Shown: positions 21,090 to 32,564, numbered from the stretch's first letter. The stretch is 64,000 nt of DNA from Coptis chinensis (GCA_015680905.1 CM027378.1:102941501-103005500), one strand, 5' to 3'. Numbers and translations are program-made. Notes: generated by a model from the sequence alone, not told the origin.

Positions 21090-23465
21090 TGTCACAGCCC
21101 GAATTTCTAAACAATTAAAAAAAATGAATATTTGAAATATAAATATCTCAAACATCACTTGGTTCACTTGTCTAAAAACCCAGGCTATGATGGGGTGGAT
21201 ACAACACATGTCAAAACCTAAAACCCACATCATAAAGAATCTTAACCACAAATTCAATCTCCAAAATTCTCTTTATTACTTTATAAAAAAAATCTATCTT
21301 CCGTCCCAATAAAACATCAAACCACTCTAAGAATAATGTGTCTTCAACATCGATATTTTCATGTCATATGAAAAGAAAAACTACGTTATTACATACTTCC
21401 AAAAGATCGGACCTAATAAAATAAACTCCCTGGTTGCTCGGATCAAATCCAAATCAAACACCCAGCGGTTCCATTGCCTTCCACCTATGTTCCTAAGAAC
21501 ACACCCACGCTTGCCAAAACAAAGCAAACATGGATCAACAAAATGGAATTTGTTGGTATGAGTAGACTAACCACATAAAACCATTATCATACTTTAATTA
21601 TTCAAACAATCACTTTATATTATCCCATAACTTAATCATTCACAGCTTGGAAGACAGGTAGTTCCGTCATTTTAACCGGCATAATTTCTTCCCAAGCAAG
21701 ACTTCCATTATATAACTCATTCTAATAACTCGTTTTAATATCTAAACCATTGAATTAAAACTTACCGATATCCACTGCTGTATAAGGGTAGGACCGCGTC
21801 CCTGCACAAAATGTTATTATGTCCTACCCTCCTGCAAAAGAAAGTTATAACTTCTATATAACATATGTAGATATTATATTAGGTATTCAAAAGTAAACCC
21901 AAACACTCGCATAATCAAATAATACAACTAACCCAAGACGAATCCCTTAGTTCCTCTCTAGGGCAGTCTAAAGAATCTGGTCATTCATGGCACATTCAAT
22001 GAATACCCGGGTCATTCATGGAACATTCAATGAATACCGTTTTAAACAACCACTGTCACGTACCCAATGTAATACTAACATTATACACATATAGTTATCA
22101 CTAAAACTAATATATAATATATAATATGGTGTAGTGGCTACACTTTTGCTTAAAGTTACCTACGTATCCAAATCTTTCAAAAGTGGAATCAAGCCTTTGT
22201 AGTTCTTATATCAACTAAACCGATTAATTTTTATAAACCCAAACGACAATATAATTTTTTTAGCTAATAAGATATAACACGTTCCATTGTCCACAAATAT
22301 GTACACGGAGAAATAAATAGGTATGAATGAATATCACAGCCAAATAAATCCTCCATAGAGTATTCCAATCACACGTTATCACCCTTCACTAGCACCATTT
22401 TTTTTTTTCCAATTCAACTAAGACCACATTGTATTTAATCATAGAACATATAAAATATATTCATGTATCTCAGTCAAACCTTTCCACTTTTGACCACAGA
22501 TCATTCAATTGTATATTAATTTGCTTTACCTCGTAGCTATATCATGTGTAAAAACCAAACATTTCCCAATAGTAGCATATCTATGGTCCGAAACTAATAT
22601 CATAAAACAAACATGATTACATGGCCACATATATAAAAACAGTAAAGTTACCCAAAGCCATTTCCAAAGTTAACCTATCTAATATGATCTGACAACATCA
22701 ACAAGGTCCCCATCTTGCTTTATTACCTCAACAGTAAACAAGTACTTTAGATAGCCACCCGGAAACCATTCACCAAAAATAAAAACGAATACCCGAAGAT
22801 GTTACCCGAAGCTATCTCACGTGTAGTAAGTTATGACACGTCTAAGTTTCTAGAGCACTTCTAATGAATGACCAACAGTTAGCATCTAAATATATATAGT
22901 TATATACCACACGAAATACATAGGCATATAGACAATAAGGATAATTTCGCAGTAGCATTAACACAGCATGATCGATCAAACTAACCATATTTGATTTCAT
23001 CTTAAGGTTCCAATAAATCAAAGAACTAAAATTTCGAGTAGAATACATATATAATTAAATCAAATAGTTTTCTTAAAAGAAAGAAAGATTAGCCCACTCA
23101 CCAGAATTAATCGTAAACGAAAACTTTAGTGAAAGCAAAATAACCGTCGAACTCGAAAACCAACGGTAAGGTGTTGTCTTCCTCCGCCTCTTTCTCTTTC
23201 AAATACTCTCAAGCAATAGCTATCTCTTCCTCTCTGTTTTTTTTTTTTTCTTCTCTTTGTTTTTTTCTTCTATTTCAAAACCCCCAAAAAAACTAACAAA
23301 AAAGAAGAAGAGAGTTCGGTTGTAACCAAACCCCTCTAACTCTCCCACATTTTTATCTTATCTTATTTTATCTTTATCTTTATCTTTATCTTTTTTTAAT
23401 ATTATTATTACTTTTTAAACCTTAATAAATATGAAAAATAAAATAAAAATAAATGGGGTGTTATA
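21090..23465 (-). repeat. 5' LTR of the gag-only element (2,376 bp)
   Basis: Partner of 16,308-18,684. The left boundary is fixed by the adjacent primer-binding site, the right boundary by loss of similarity after GGGGTGTTATA. Confidence 0.93.
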
Positions 23466-23987
23466 TGAGCGGAGCGAACGATCTTGGGCCGGGTCGGGGG
23501 TATGTGGCCCAAAATGTCATTTGGTTTGTTTCTGTCTGTCTGTCCTCATTTTTCTCTCCAATTTCTCTACTCAAAATTTCTCTCACCCCCTTCATCTCTC
23601 TCTCTCTCTCGATACCCCTCCTCTCTCGATCATCTCTGCTACGGATTCATCCTTCTCTCCAAACTCATCTCTGCTCTCGATATCAAAGTGAAGACAACAC
23701 CGAACACACCATCTCTCAATTACTCACGGTCTTTTTGGATTTCTCAGATAACAACTTCGATTTCTCCGTTTATTTATTCATATTTTTCAGTATCGATCTC
23801 GCACAAACATGTAACATGACTAATACTGCAAACCCATCTTGCTTTGCAATTTAAGGTTTTGCATTGAGTCGAAAAAATGGTTACCACACACTGACTCGAT
23901 AATTTATCGATATCATTAATCATTTTCTTAGTGTCTTCTTGGGGTGATTTATTTCAATAAGAAGCCAAGCCAAGGAAATAAAACTAA
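23466..23987. other. CT-rich stretch after the LTR element
   Basis: Pyrimidine-rich from 23,520 to 23,680 with a (CT)n run at about 23,600. Overlapping open frames here are low complexity. It could be the leader or LTR tail of another element, but no partner is in the window. Confidence 0.35.
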
Positions 23988-23995
23988 AGAGTGAC

Positions 23996-24784
23996 CATAG
24001 TACAAAATATCATGCCGGTTCAAAATACCGAAAGTCTCCAAAACCGATATTTTGAAATATATAAGAAAATATCGATCGATAAGAGGAGGTTTGGCAAGCC
24101 TAGTTTAATGAGTTGTTCAAAAGACATATAAGGGACTTTTAGTGATGAGATGAGGTTTTGATAGAGGGATAAACAATTTGGAAAATTAAAGGAGATATCA
24201 ACCAAACCTTACTTGTTATTTGTAAATGACCAGATGAGGTGGAAAGATGAGAATTATTACAACCTCATTCATGCTTACAGCTGACCATTAATGTGATCTC
24301 ATTAAAAAAAAAAAAATCTATTAAAGATGTTTTACTTTTTCTTCTAACAGGAAGACCATACCTTGCAATTTCTAACTTCTTTACACCCAACTTCTCAAAT
24401 CTAAATATCCAATATTTCTCAAAAAACTTGAATGGAAGGAGAGAGAAAAATTCATTTGCTTAGAAAACAAAAAGAGAATGAGAGATGAATAGTAAAAGAG
24501 GAAATGGGAAAAGACGAAACGATAAGAGAACAATTGTGTGATCGATCAATTACAAGTTGATATTATCAAATCGGGAACTTCGGGGAGAGTGAAAATTACC
24601 CAATGAAGATTGTGACAAGAAGATGACCCATGATATTTCAAAATTTCGATAATCTATCTTAAATATCGCGATATATAGCGATAAATTTCTGGTAAGAGGA
24701 GTTTTCCCTGCCAGCTTGATATATGCCGTTTTTTGGAAACCGCAAATAGATATATCGCGAAATGCCACGGCATTTTGTACTATG
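23996..24784. mobile_element. Non-autonomous hAT-like DNA element with perfect 8-bp TSD
   Basis: The direct repeat AGAGTGAC occurs at 23,988-23,995 and 24,785-24,792, immediately outside inverted termini that both read CATAGTACAAAAT inward (13 of 13), then diverge. An 8-bp target duplication plus short terminal inverted repeats starting CA is the hAT signature. The 789-bp body is AT-rich with many CGATAT/ATATCG words near both ends and has no transposase ORF. The perfect duplication suggests a fairly recent insertion. Confidence 0.85.
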
Positions 24785-24792
24785 AGAGTGAC

Positions 24793-25960
24793 ACATTGGA
24801 AGTTAAAGGTCCTTGACCGAAGGCAAAAAGGTTAAGCTTAGAATTTTCAAGCCAAGTGATAAAGGAAGTTGTTAAACCTTCTAGGTGTATGTATGGAAGA
24901 GAAGATCAAAGTAAGTATAATGAAGATAGAGATAATAGCAAGGAGAGAGAGAAGCCTGAACTTGCCTATTTGAAAACTTTGAGTAGGCTAGAGATGCTAC
25001 AACTGTACTCCTCCATACCCTGATGAAGCTCTGGAATTCATACCCCATGGTCTCCTCTCTTACATTTTTAACACCACCACTGTCATTAAGAACAACAACT
25101 TCAAGGGGTGAGTCTTTCTGTCCACTGTTTGGCCATAGTCTTGTGTGCCTTAAGGATACAAAATGAAATTACCTAACTGCTCATTTTTCAATCCCTTTGT
25201 CTCGCTCGTCTGAAACTTATAGTGGTAGTGGTTGTAAAGCCCTTAATATAGTTTACCTCTATTTAGTAGGTCCTTTGTAGATACTTCCTATAAAACAGTC
25301 AACTGTAACTCTGTAAGTAGCAGTCTGTTTTCTCTTTCCGAGTGACTGAGGGATACTTGCACTGGCAGAAAAATCATTTGAAGGTAGAGGTTAATTGCTT
25401 GCCACCCATGACCTGCCTAATATAATCTATCAGAATGAGAATGTGACAGATCTCTGCCTTAGCGCCTTAGAAAGTGTTTGAAATTGTCTGTTTTTAACAT
25501 ATAACTAAAAAACATGACAACGTACTGGTTTAAGAAGAACCAGGAAGATCCAAAGGATCATGGGCTGAGTTTCGGTTGGGCAAGTGTTTATTTGTGAGAA
25601 ATGGTGACAATGGGTGAAGTATGATGGGTTGGGCTCGGATGTGTAGTCAACTTGGAGGGGAATACTTGAGTTTTCTGTTGAAACGAGGCTTCATCCACTC
25701 TTTAAATAGATTGCTCACATCACATGGCTACGCACGGCCTCTAGGGCACCTGTTAATAAATGGTTTTAGTGACTCTGCGAGTTTCAACCAAAAGCGCTAA
25801 TAAGGTTGGTGATTCCATTGGGCACTCATCAAATTGGATTGGGCAACCCTAAAAAAAAAAAAATTTTTTTTACAAATTTGCCATATTACAAGTTTGCCAT
25901 CAAAGCCCAAGCCCAGCAACCAATTCAACCGGTATCGCCAAAATGAACCCTCCGGGTCGT
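24793..25960. other. Spacer with one possible coding fragment
   Basis: Around 24,955-25,095 the plus strand can be read as ELAYLKTLSRLEMLQLYSSI and, one frame over, DEALEFIPHGLLSYIFNTTT; this looks like decayed protein sequence but I cannot name it. The rest shows no gene. An A run then a T run lies at 25,850-25,870, just left of the palindrome array. Confidence 0.3.
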
Positions 25961-26765
25961 TTCTGTTTACACTCAAACAACATGGTCATGTCGTTTGAGT
26001 GTACACTTAAACGACTTTGCCAAGTCGTTTGCGTGTACATGTCGTTTCATGTCGTTTGAGTGTTAGTTTGAGTTTGAGTTACACTCAAACTACATGGCCA
26101 AGTCGTTTGAGTGTATACCCAAACGATATGGACAAGTCGTTTGAGTGTTACTCACACTAACACTGAAACTACGCGGCCATGTCGTTTGAGTTTACACTCA
26201 AACTACACGGCCATGTCGTTTGAGTGTGCACTCAAACTACATGACCACATCGTTTGAGTGTACACTCAAACTACATGACCAAGTCGTTTGAGTGTACACT
26301 CAAACTACGCGGCCTTGTCGTTTGAGTGTGCACTCAAACTACATGACCACATCGTTTGAGTGTACACTCAAACTACGAGGCCATGTCGTTTGAGTGTATA
26401 CTCAAAACTACATGAACCGCGTCGTTTGAGTGTTACTCACACTAACACTCAAACTACGCGGCCATGTCGTTTGAGTGTACACTCAAAACCACATGGCCGC
26501 CAGAAGTTTGAGTGTTAGTGAAAGTAACACTCAAACGACGTGTTCATGTGTAGTTGAGTGTACACTCAAACGACATCATGCGTAGTTTGAGTGTACACTC
26601 AAACGATATGGTCATGAAACGATATGGCGGCGTAGTTTGTATGTTAGTGTGAGTAACACTCAAGCGACTTGTCCATGTAGTTTGAGTATACACTCAAACG
26701 ATTTGGTCACGTGTTTGAGTGTACACTCAAACGGCGTGATGAACGCGACTCAAACGATTTCAATT
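25961..26765. repeat. Array of about twenty palindromic units, about 34-bp period
   Basis: Each unit is TCGTTTGAGTGT joined to its reverse complement (24 bp, several copies perfect, others with 1-3 changes), separated by about 10 bp such as CATGGCCATG or CGCGGCCATG that is itself partly palindromic. Some units have an expanded loop with TTACTCACACTAA. Confidence 0.9.
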
Positions 26766-26860
26766 GAATTAGAAAAATTGAAATCCGATTTAAAAATTGG
26801 GTTAGAAACAACACAATTACATCAATAAAACTACATGCACTCTGCACTCTTTATCTGTTA

Positions 26861-27655
26861 TGACATAGTATCTTTATAACCAAGTTAAAACATGTAATCA
26901 AACATGCTAAAATCTAAAATAATAATTTGTTTTATATCTAAACTTGTTATTATTATTATTTTTTCAATTGTTAATCATAAACTAGTTTGGGGTTTTGGAG
27001 TTTGAGTTGAGGGGTTTAGAAATTTCGTGACATAGTATCTTTATAACCAAGTTAAAACATGTAATCAAACATGCTATAAAATCTAAAATAATAATTTGTT
27101 TTATATCTAAACTTGTTATTATTATTATTTTTTCAATTGTGAATCATAAACTAGTTTGGGGTTTGGAGTTTGAGTTAGGGGTTTAGAAATTTCGTACCAA
27201 CATATTTTACTTAATTATTTGAAATAATAATTTGTTTTATATCTAAACTTGTTATTTTTTATTTTATTTTTAAAATTGTGAATCATAAACTAGGTTGAGA
27301 TTTAGGGTTTAGGGTTTAGAGTTGTTTACAAATTTCGTGCTAACATACTTTACTTAATTATTCAAAATAATAATTTGTTTTATTTATAAACTTATTATTT
27401 TTTATTTTCTTTTTCAAATTTTGAATCATAAACTAGTTTGGGGGTTTGGGGTTTGGGTTTAGGGTTTAGGGTTTACAAAATTTAAATCTTGACATAAAAA
27501 AAAAATTAATTTCAAACATATTTCACTCAATTATCCAAATCTAAAATAATAATTTGTTTTATATCTAAACTTGTTATTTTCCATTTTTTTTATTCAATTG
27601 TAAATAATAAACTAATTTGGGGGGTTTACAAATATATTTCACTCAATTATTCGAA
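26861..27655. repeat. Five degenerate tandem repeats, 140-175 bp
   Basis: Units start near 26,917, 27,083, 27,221, 27,364 and 27,541 with AAAATAATAATTTGTTTTAT and continue through ATCATAAACTAGTTTGGGG into a GTTTAGGG-rich part. GTTTAGGGTTTAGGG runs (27,300-27,320 and 27,455-27,475) resemble plant telomere repeats but sit inside this repeat. Confidence 0.85.
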
Positions 27656-27759
27656 ATATATCAAAATTTCAAATATATATAGAATACTCATTCACTCAGT
27701 TTAGAGTTTAGGGTTTACATAAAATACTCAAGTTTCTCTACATACTCAAGTTTATCTAA

Positions 27760-27957
27760 ATGGAACATGAAGATGAAGAAGAAGTATTTGAGGTAATGTT
27801 TGAGGTACAACAACAAATTAGAGAAGAACAACAAATTAGAGAAGGAGAAAATAGAAGATATGTTGAAAGTGAAGAAGTGGAACAAAATGTTGAAGGTCAA
27901 GGTGAAGAATTTGAAGATGCGACAAGTCGAGCAAATGAAATGCCAAGAAATCGTTGA
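27760..27957 (+). CDS. Acidic N-terminal exon of MULE ORF1 (possible)
   Basis: 65 codons starting MEHEDEEEVFEVMFEVQQQI, very rich in Glu, ending NEMPRNR. It lies 0.46 kb ahead of the first recognised transposase exon, on the same strand and inside the element, and no other ORF starts there. Composition fits an acidic coiled segment. Whether it is spliced to the transposase is inferred only; it could equally be the start of a separate small protein. Confidence 0.4.
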   Translation: MEHEDEEEVFEVMFEVQQQIREEQQIREGENRRYVESEEVEQNVEGQGEEFEDATSRANEMPRNR

Positions 27958-28076
27958 CGACAAAGTGCAAATCTAAATAATGAGGTAACACTTGATTAAA
28001 ATGAATACAAAACACTTGATTGATTGAATGAATGAATGAATGGATGCAAAATGAATGAATGCAAAACCCGAGCCCA

Positions 28077-28345
28077 AACGACATGGCTGGGTCGTTTGGG
28101 AACACTATCAAACGACATGGTCGTGTAGTTTGAGAACACTACAGAACGACATGGCGGTGTAGTTTGAGAACACTACAGAACGACATGTCCGGGTTGTTTG
28201 ATTACACTATAGGACTACATGGTTTGGGTCGTTTGGTAAAACTATAGAACGACTTCTCTCAGTCGTTTGGGGACACTATAGAACTACATGGCGGGTCGTT
28301 TGGACCCCTATGAAAACATGGTTGGGTCGTTTGGACTAAATTTAA
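28077..28345. repeat. Palindrome-type array, second in copy 2
   Basis: Seven to eight units of AACGACATGG-GGGTCGTTTGG type, separated by ACACTATA-like loops. Related to 1,365-1,650. It falls between the acidic ORF and the first transposase exon, so it may be intronic. Confidence 0.75.
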
Positions 28346-28419
28346 TTAAAGTTTTTTTTTTTGTGACTTTGAAACTAAATGCAAATTGTTTGAGACTCTT
28401 GTTTTATTCTTCTATATGT

Positions 28420-29102
28420 AGAATTCTTTGCCGCTATCCGGGAACCGATCCCTCGCAAACTCGAATGATGTGGATTGTCAACCGATTTTAAGTGATACAA
28501 CAAAAATTTTTACTACGGAAGAGGTATGATTGAGTAGGCATTGATTTCATTTTTTTTAAATTTTTTTCTAAATATAATTTTATTAGTGTATTAATAATAG
28601 TTGTTGTTTTTTATGTGTTTAGGTCTTTCATACACGTAGTGAGGCAATCGGTTGGGCAACCGCTAGAGGAAGACAAGTTAATGTTGTTGTGGTCATTGAA
28701 AAGTCGGAGTGTGCCAAAGGAAACCAAGTAGCAAGATTGAATTTGGCTTGCGAGTGCTCGGGTGTGTATCGGTCACACAAGAAGAAAGGCGAAGAGAGGG
28801 CTAATAAGAGAAGGTCAGGAACCAAGAAATCGGGATGTCCATTTAAGTTAAAAGGTGTTTTCCAACGTGGCACTGTCAATAGTTGGAAAATTGTCGTTCT
28901 TAATGGTGTTCACAACCATCCATTGGCGAAGACCCTTGAAGGACATGCATTTGCTACTCGACTAACCGTTCGAGTTCGAGTATTTGTCGAGATGAGTAAG
29001 TGTGGAATAAAACCTAAACAAATATTGGATTCCATCAAGAATAGGTATCATGATAACATCTCTAGTATATCCCAAGTCTACTTTGTAAAGGCGCGAAGGT
29101 GA
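28420..29102 (+). pseudogene. MULE ORF1: FAR1/WRKY-GCM1-type zinc finger exons
   Basis: An exon ending at 28,526 (STDT-KIFTTEE, then GTATGA) and one starting at 28,622 (after TTTATGTGTTTAG) join into EEVFHTRSEAIGWATARGRQ, the usual opening of MULE and FAR1-family proteins. It continues ARLNLACECSGVYRSHKKK (first Cys pair), KKSGCPFKLKG (Cys), VVLNGVHNHPLA (His pair) and GIKPKQILDSIKNRYHDNIS. This zinc finger binds the element's ends. The frame fails at 29,100 by an indel. Confidence 0.8.
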
Positions 29103-30275
29103 GGAAATTGGATATGAGCGGTCTCACACAATTGCAGATTGCGTGAGTTGTTAGCAAAAGAACATTATTTTGAGGAATTGAGGCGGGATGAGAATACCGA
29201 GGAGATAACGGAGATTGTTATGGGCCCATCGAGGAAGGTGTTAAGTTGGCTCGGACTTTTCCAACGGTTTTCATGTTAGGCGTACCTACAAAACTAACGG
29301 TATCGGTGGCCTTTTATGCAGTTTGTTGGGGTGACTTGGCGTGGAAATCTTTCACCGTGTGTCAGTCTTTGCCGACGAAACAACAATCGACTATGAGTGG
29401 GCCTGCATCATTTTAGTGGCTTGCTTGGTGACATAAGCCCATCCGTGATCGTGTCGGCGGGGACTTAGCCACGATGAGTGCGGCGACAGCGAGTTTTCCC
29501 TAACGCACACAAGCATCTATGTAGATGGCATATCGCATTACGTCGTCCTTCAAAAAATGTTACGATATTTTTCCAACTCTGAGAATTTGTAGAAGGCCCA
29601 GTTCTCGTAGAACAACGTAGTCAAATCGAAGACAGAGGTTATTTTCCAGCGTAGATGGGATGCTTTGGAAAAATATTACAGGGTTGAGTACTCCAATTTT
29701 GTTTGTTATTTGCGAGAGACTTGATTTCCTTATAGGGATCGATTCGTATGTTGTTAGACTGACCAACATATTCACTTTGGGAGTACAACGACCAATAGAG
29801 TTGAAGGGTCTCATGCTCAGGTGAAGCGTATACTAGGAAATGCAAATTGTCATGATTTTTTGAGTATGTTTAGCTTAATCCACCCGATTCTAGAGATCCA
29901 GATGTCCGAGATTAGAGCTACCTTCGAGAGAAGTATGATTGTAACTTCGGCACCACCACCGGATTCCTTTGTTTCGCGTGAACTCGGAGGCCTTGTCTCA
30001 CGCAAGTGTTTAGACTTGTTATTTGAAGAAATAGATACCCGCGTAAAGCGTGTTAAAGATGGAGATATAAGGTGTTGGTGTTATTTGCGTCACGAGCCAT
30101 GGGACGCCATGTGCTCATGAATTAATTGAGTTTGAAGAGCAAGAAGCGGTCCATCCTTTTGATCGCTATCGACCCATTTTGGAAAACATTATGCGCTTCT
30201 CCCAATGTGTCGGTGGGTGTTGGTCCCGATGTTGCACCTTCGATGGACTTGTTCATGAATAGGTTTGCAATGGTT
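29103..30275 (+). pseudogene. MULE ORF1: transposase core and SWIM zinc finger
   Basis: Through several frame changes the family blocks can be followed: AKEHYFEELRRDENTEEITE; a diverged ARTFP-VFMLDGTYKTN and FVGVTW (MULE catalytic domain, first Asp region), HLCRWHIALR (typical C-x2-H-region), EGSHAQVKRILGNANCHDFL, then ELGGLVSRKCLDLLFEEIDT. The SWIM finger CWCYLR-x-CAHELIEF is split by a frameshift near 30,105, followed by EAVHPFDRY. Transposase cuts and joins the element ends. At least six breaks make it inactive. Confidence 0.78.
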
Positions 30276-31366
30276 TTACGAAGAAAAAGAGAGGGTTATG
30301 ATTAGGAAGCTTATGGAGATTGCCGTGCGAGAAAGTACATGGCTAGTAATCGCCTTGTGAGGAAGCAAAACCAAAGGTCGGGCCGAAGGTAGGCAGCAGA
30401 AAGCTTCAAACTGGAGATGATAACTCTTGGCGAGATCCATCTCATTTTGAACATTCTCAACTTGACCATGAAGAGTGGGTCTCGTCACAACCAAACACTC
30501 ACGCCCACCCAAAACACCCACACTACACCAAGAAAGTCTTCTCCAAAACTACCAACCCAAAACATCCACACCACACCAACAAATAAGCGCTTCTCCAAAA
30601 CACCAAAAACAACCACACCAAGAAATAAACCTTCTCCCAAAACACCAAAACAACCACACCACGAAATAAGCCTTCTCCAAAAGCGGTCACACCGAAATGT
30701 GAGAGATGGCTTAAACTTTGGAAAGGCGAGGGGTCCTAAGGATTACGGGTTGGATATTTCACGAAGAAATGCATAAATACATTGTTAGAGTCCATGACCC
30801 TGTTGGCGATGGCAACTGCGGTTATAGAGCTTCTGCATTGCATTAGGAAGAAGTCAAGAAGAATGGGCGGATGAGATGACGAAGAAGGAAATCAAAGTAC
30901 AATCAAAGTGGGTTTTTATTTGATGAAGGAAATCCTACATGAAGAAGGTTACACACCCTTAAATAAGTGGATGAGCATGCTTTTCTTTGGATACTTATTT
31001 GCTTCAAGATTTAAATATTGTCCTTATACATTTAGGAGCTCGTCGGTGCTTCCTTCTCATGCCGGAGAACCCAAGCAAATCTGAGAGAGTGACCCAAGTG
31101 TTGGGTAGCGCACATGTTGGTGGAAATCATTTTGTCAATGTTGAACTTGTTGAAGATTGTCCCGGTTCCTCGATGTCGCCAATGACTTAGAGCTCGATAT
31201 GATATTCGCCGACAGTTGGAATTTGGCCTTGATGAAGAAGGCAATTGCAATTTATGGCATTGAACATTCCAAATTTAATATGGGAAAAGGGAGCTCGTTG
31301 AAGACCAATGATTACATGTTATCGACTAAGTTGTTTGTATATTGTCGATATGATATTTTGATGTAA
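30276..31366 (+). pseudogene. MULE ORF1: Pro/Thr/Lys-rich linker and OTU protease domain (copy 2)
   Basis: A low-complexity linker (30,480-30,700) rich in Lys, Pro and Thr precedes an OTU domain: VRVHDPVGDGNCGYRA with catalytic-type Cys at 30,817-30,819, a KWMSM...YLFASRF segment, HLGARRCFLLMPENPSK, GNHFVNVELVEDCPG with the expected His, and DLELDMIFADSWNLALMKKA, ending YCRYDILM at 31,366. The start of similarity to copy 1 is in the linker. Cys and His motifs are better kept here than in copy 1, but the frame is still broken in at least four places. Confidence 0.75.
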
Positions 31367-31449
31367 TTTGTATTTTGATGTAATTTGGAACAAGTGTAAT
31401 TTGATTTGATTTTTATGTTATCAATGTTAGGGCTTTTATTTTATTTGAT

Positions 31450-31815
31450 TTGGAAATCGAGTAATCAACTAAGTTGATTCGGACGGCAATCGAGTGATTT
31501 TGAAATCGAGCGATCGACTAAGTGATATATTGATATAATTTGATATTTTGATGTAATTTGGAACAAGTGTAATTTGATTTGATTTTTATGTTATTTGGAA
31601 ATAATGTTAAGGCTTTTATTTGATTTGATTTGGAAATCGAGTGATCGATTAAGTTGATACGGACGGCAATCAAGTGATTTGAAAATAGAGCGATCGACTA
31701 AGTTGATTCGGACGTCAATCGAGTGATTTTGAAATCGAATGATCGACTAAGTTGATTCGGATGGCAATCGAGTGATCGACTAGTTGATTCGGACGGCAAT
31801 CGAGTGATTTGAAAT
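31450..31815. repeat. Tandem repeats downstream of ORF1 (copy 2)
   Basis: Counterpart of 955-1,335: GTTGATTCGGACGGCAATCG and GATTTTGAAATCGAGCGATC words repeat about seven times. Confidence 0.75.
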
Positions 31816-31854
31816 AATGTTCGTATGTTGTCAATAATGACCGAAACTACACGG

Positions 31855-32145
31855 TCAAGTCGTTTGGCTTTAATCCCAAATGACCCAGCCATATCGTTTG
31901 GGATTAAAGAAAAATGACATGAACAAGTCGTTTGGCCTTTAGACCAAATGATGTGGTCATGTCGTTTGGCCTTTAGACCAAACGATGTGGCCATGTCGTT
32001 TGGTATAAAGGACAAACGATGTGGGTGGGTCGTTTGAGATTAAAAGAGAACGATCTGCCGAGGTCATTTGGTATAAAGGAAAAACGATCTGCTGAGGTCG
32101 TTTGGCCTTTATGCCAAACGATGCGGCTGGGTCGTTTGGAATTTT
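31855..32145. repeat. Palindrome array, third in copy 2
   Basis: Seven or so units of GTCGTTTGG-CTTTA-ACCAAACGAT with linkers such as GTGGCCAT. Counterpart of 1,365-1,650. Confidence 0.8.
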
Positions 32146-32184
32146 TTTTTTTCAAAATTCATTTTGTTTTTACAATACTTTTAT

Positions 32185-32400
32185 ATTCATCAAATTCCAC
32201 TTTTCCATTCAAACATCAAATATCAAACACTCTCATTCATCAAATTCATCCATTCATATTCATCAAATTCCACTTTTCCATTCAAACATCAGATATCAAA
32301 CACTCTCATTCATCAAATTCATCCATTCATATTCATTAAATTCCATTCAAACATTAAACATCATTCATCCATTCAAACATCCATTCACATTCAAAACTAC
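32185..32400. repeat. CATTCAAACAT / CAAATTCCA repeats (copy 2)
   Basis: Counterpart of 1,675-1,930, with one extra 50-bp unit carrying CATTCATCAAATTCATCCAT. Confidence 0.7.
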
Positions 32401-32564
32401 ATGAGAATTCCTCGCATACCAAAAACATTCATATCATTCATCCATTCAAATTCCAACAGTTATCCATCAATTCAAATTAACAAAATTACAAACCCTAAAG
32501 CTGAAACAAATTACATCCATCAAACTAAATTACAAAGTTACAAACCCTAAACTCAAAAACAAAT

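Larger units (their letters stand above)
16308..23465 (-). mobile_element. gag-only LTR retrotransposon (TR-GAG type, Gypsy-derived)
   Basis: Two direct repeats, 16,308-18,684 and 21,090-23,465, enclose an internal region with a tRNA-Met-type primer-binding site and a gag gene, all oriented on the minus strand. There is no protease, RT, RNase H or integrase in the 1.34 kb between gag and the 3' LTR, so the element cannot move without a helper. This structure fits the class called TR-GAG. Ending words CGGGCTGTGACA and TATAACACCCC, the CCHC gag and the GGGACGAGATCCTTTTAAGG word before the 3' LTR point to the Gypsy chromovirus (Del/Tekay-like) lineage. No target duplication flanks it (TTGGA left, TGAGC right). 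Confidence 0.85.

Noticed and set aside
23431-23854. Three overlapping plus-strand frames of 86-133 codons after the LTR
   Set aside because: They translate a CT-rich stretch; low complexity in every frame, no start context or domain.
25961-26765. Regularly spaced palindromic array looks like a CRISPR array
   Set aside because: Spacers are only about 10 bp and are themselves repeated; there are no cas genes and the setting is a plant transposon.
27300-27480. Interstitial telomere
   Set aside because: Only two or three TTTAGGG units at a time, embedded in a longer non-telomeric tandem repeat; no long uninterrupted array.
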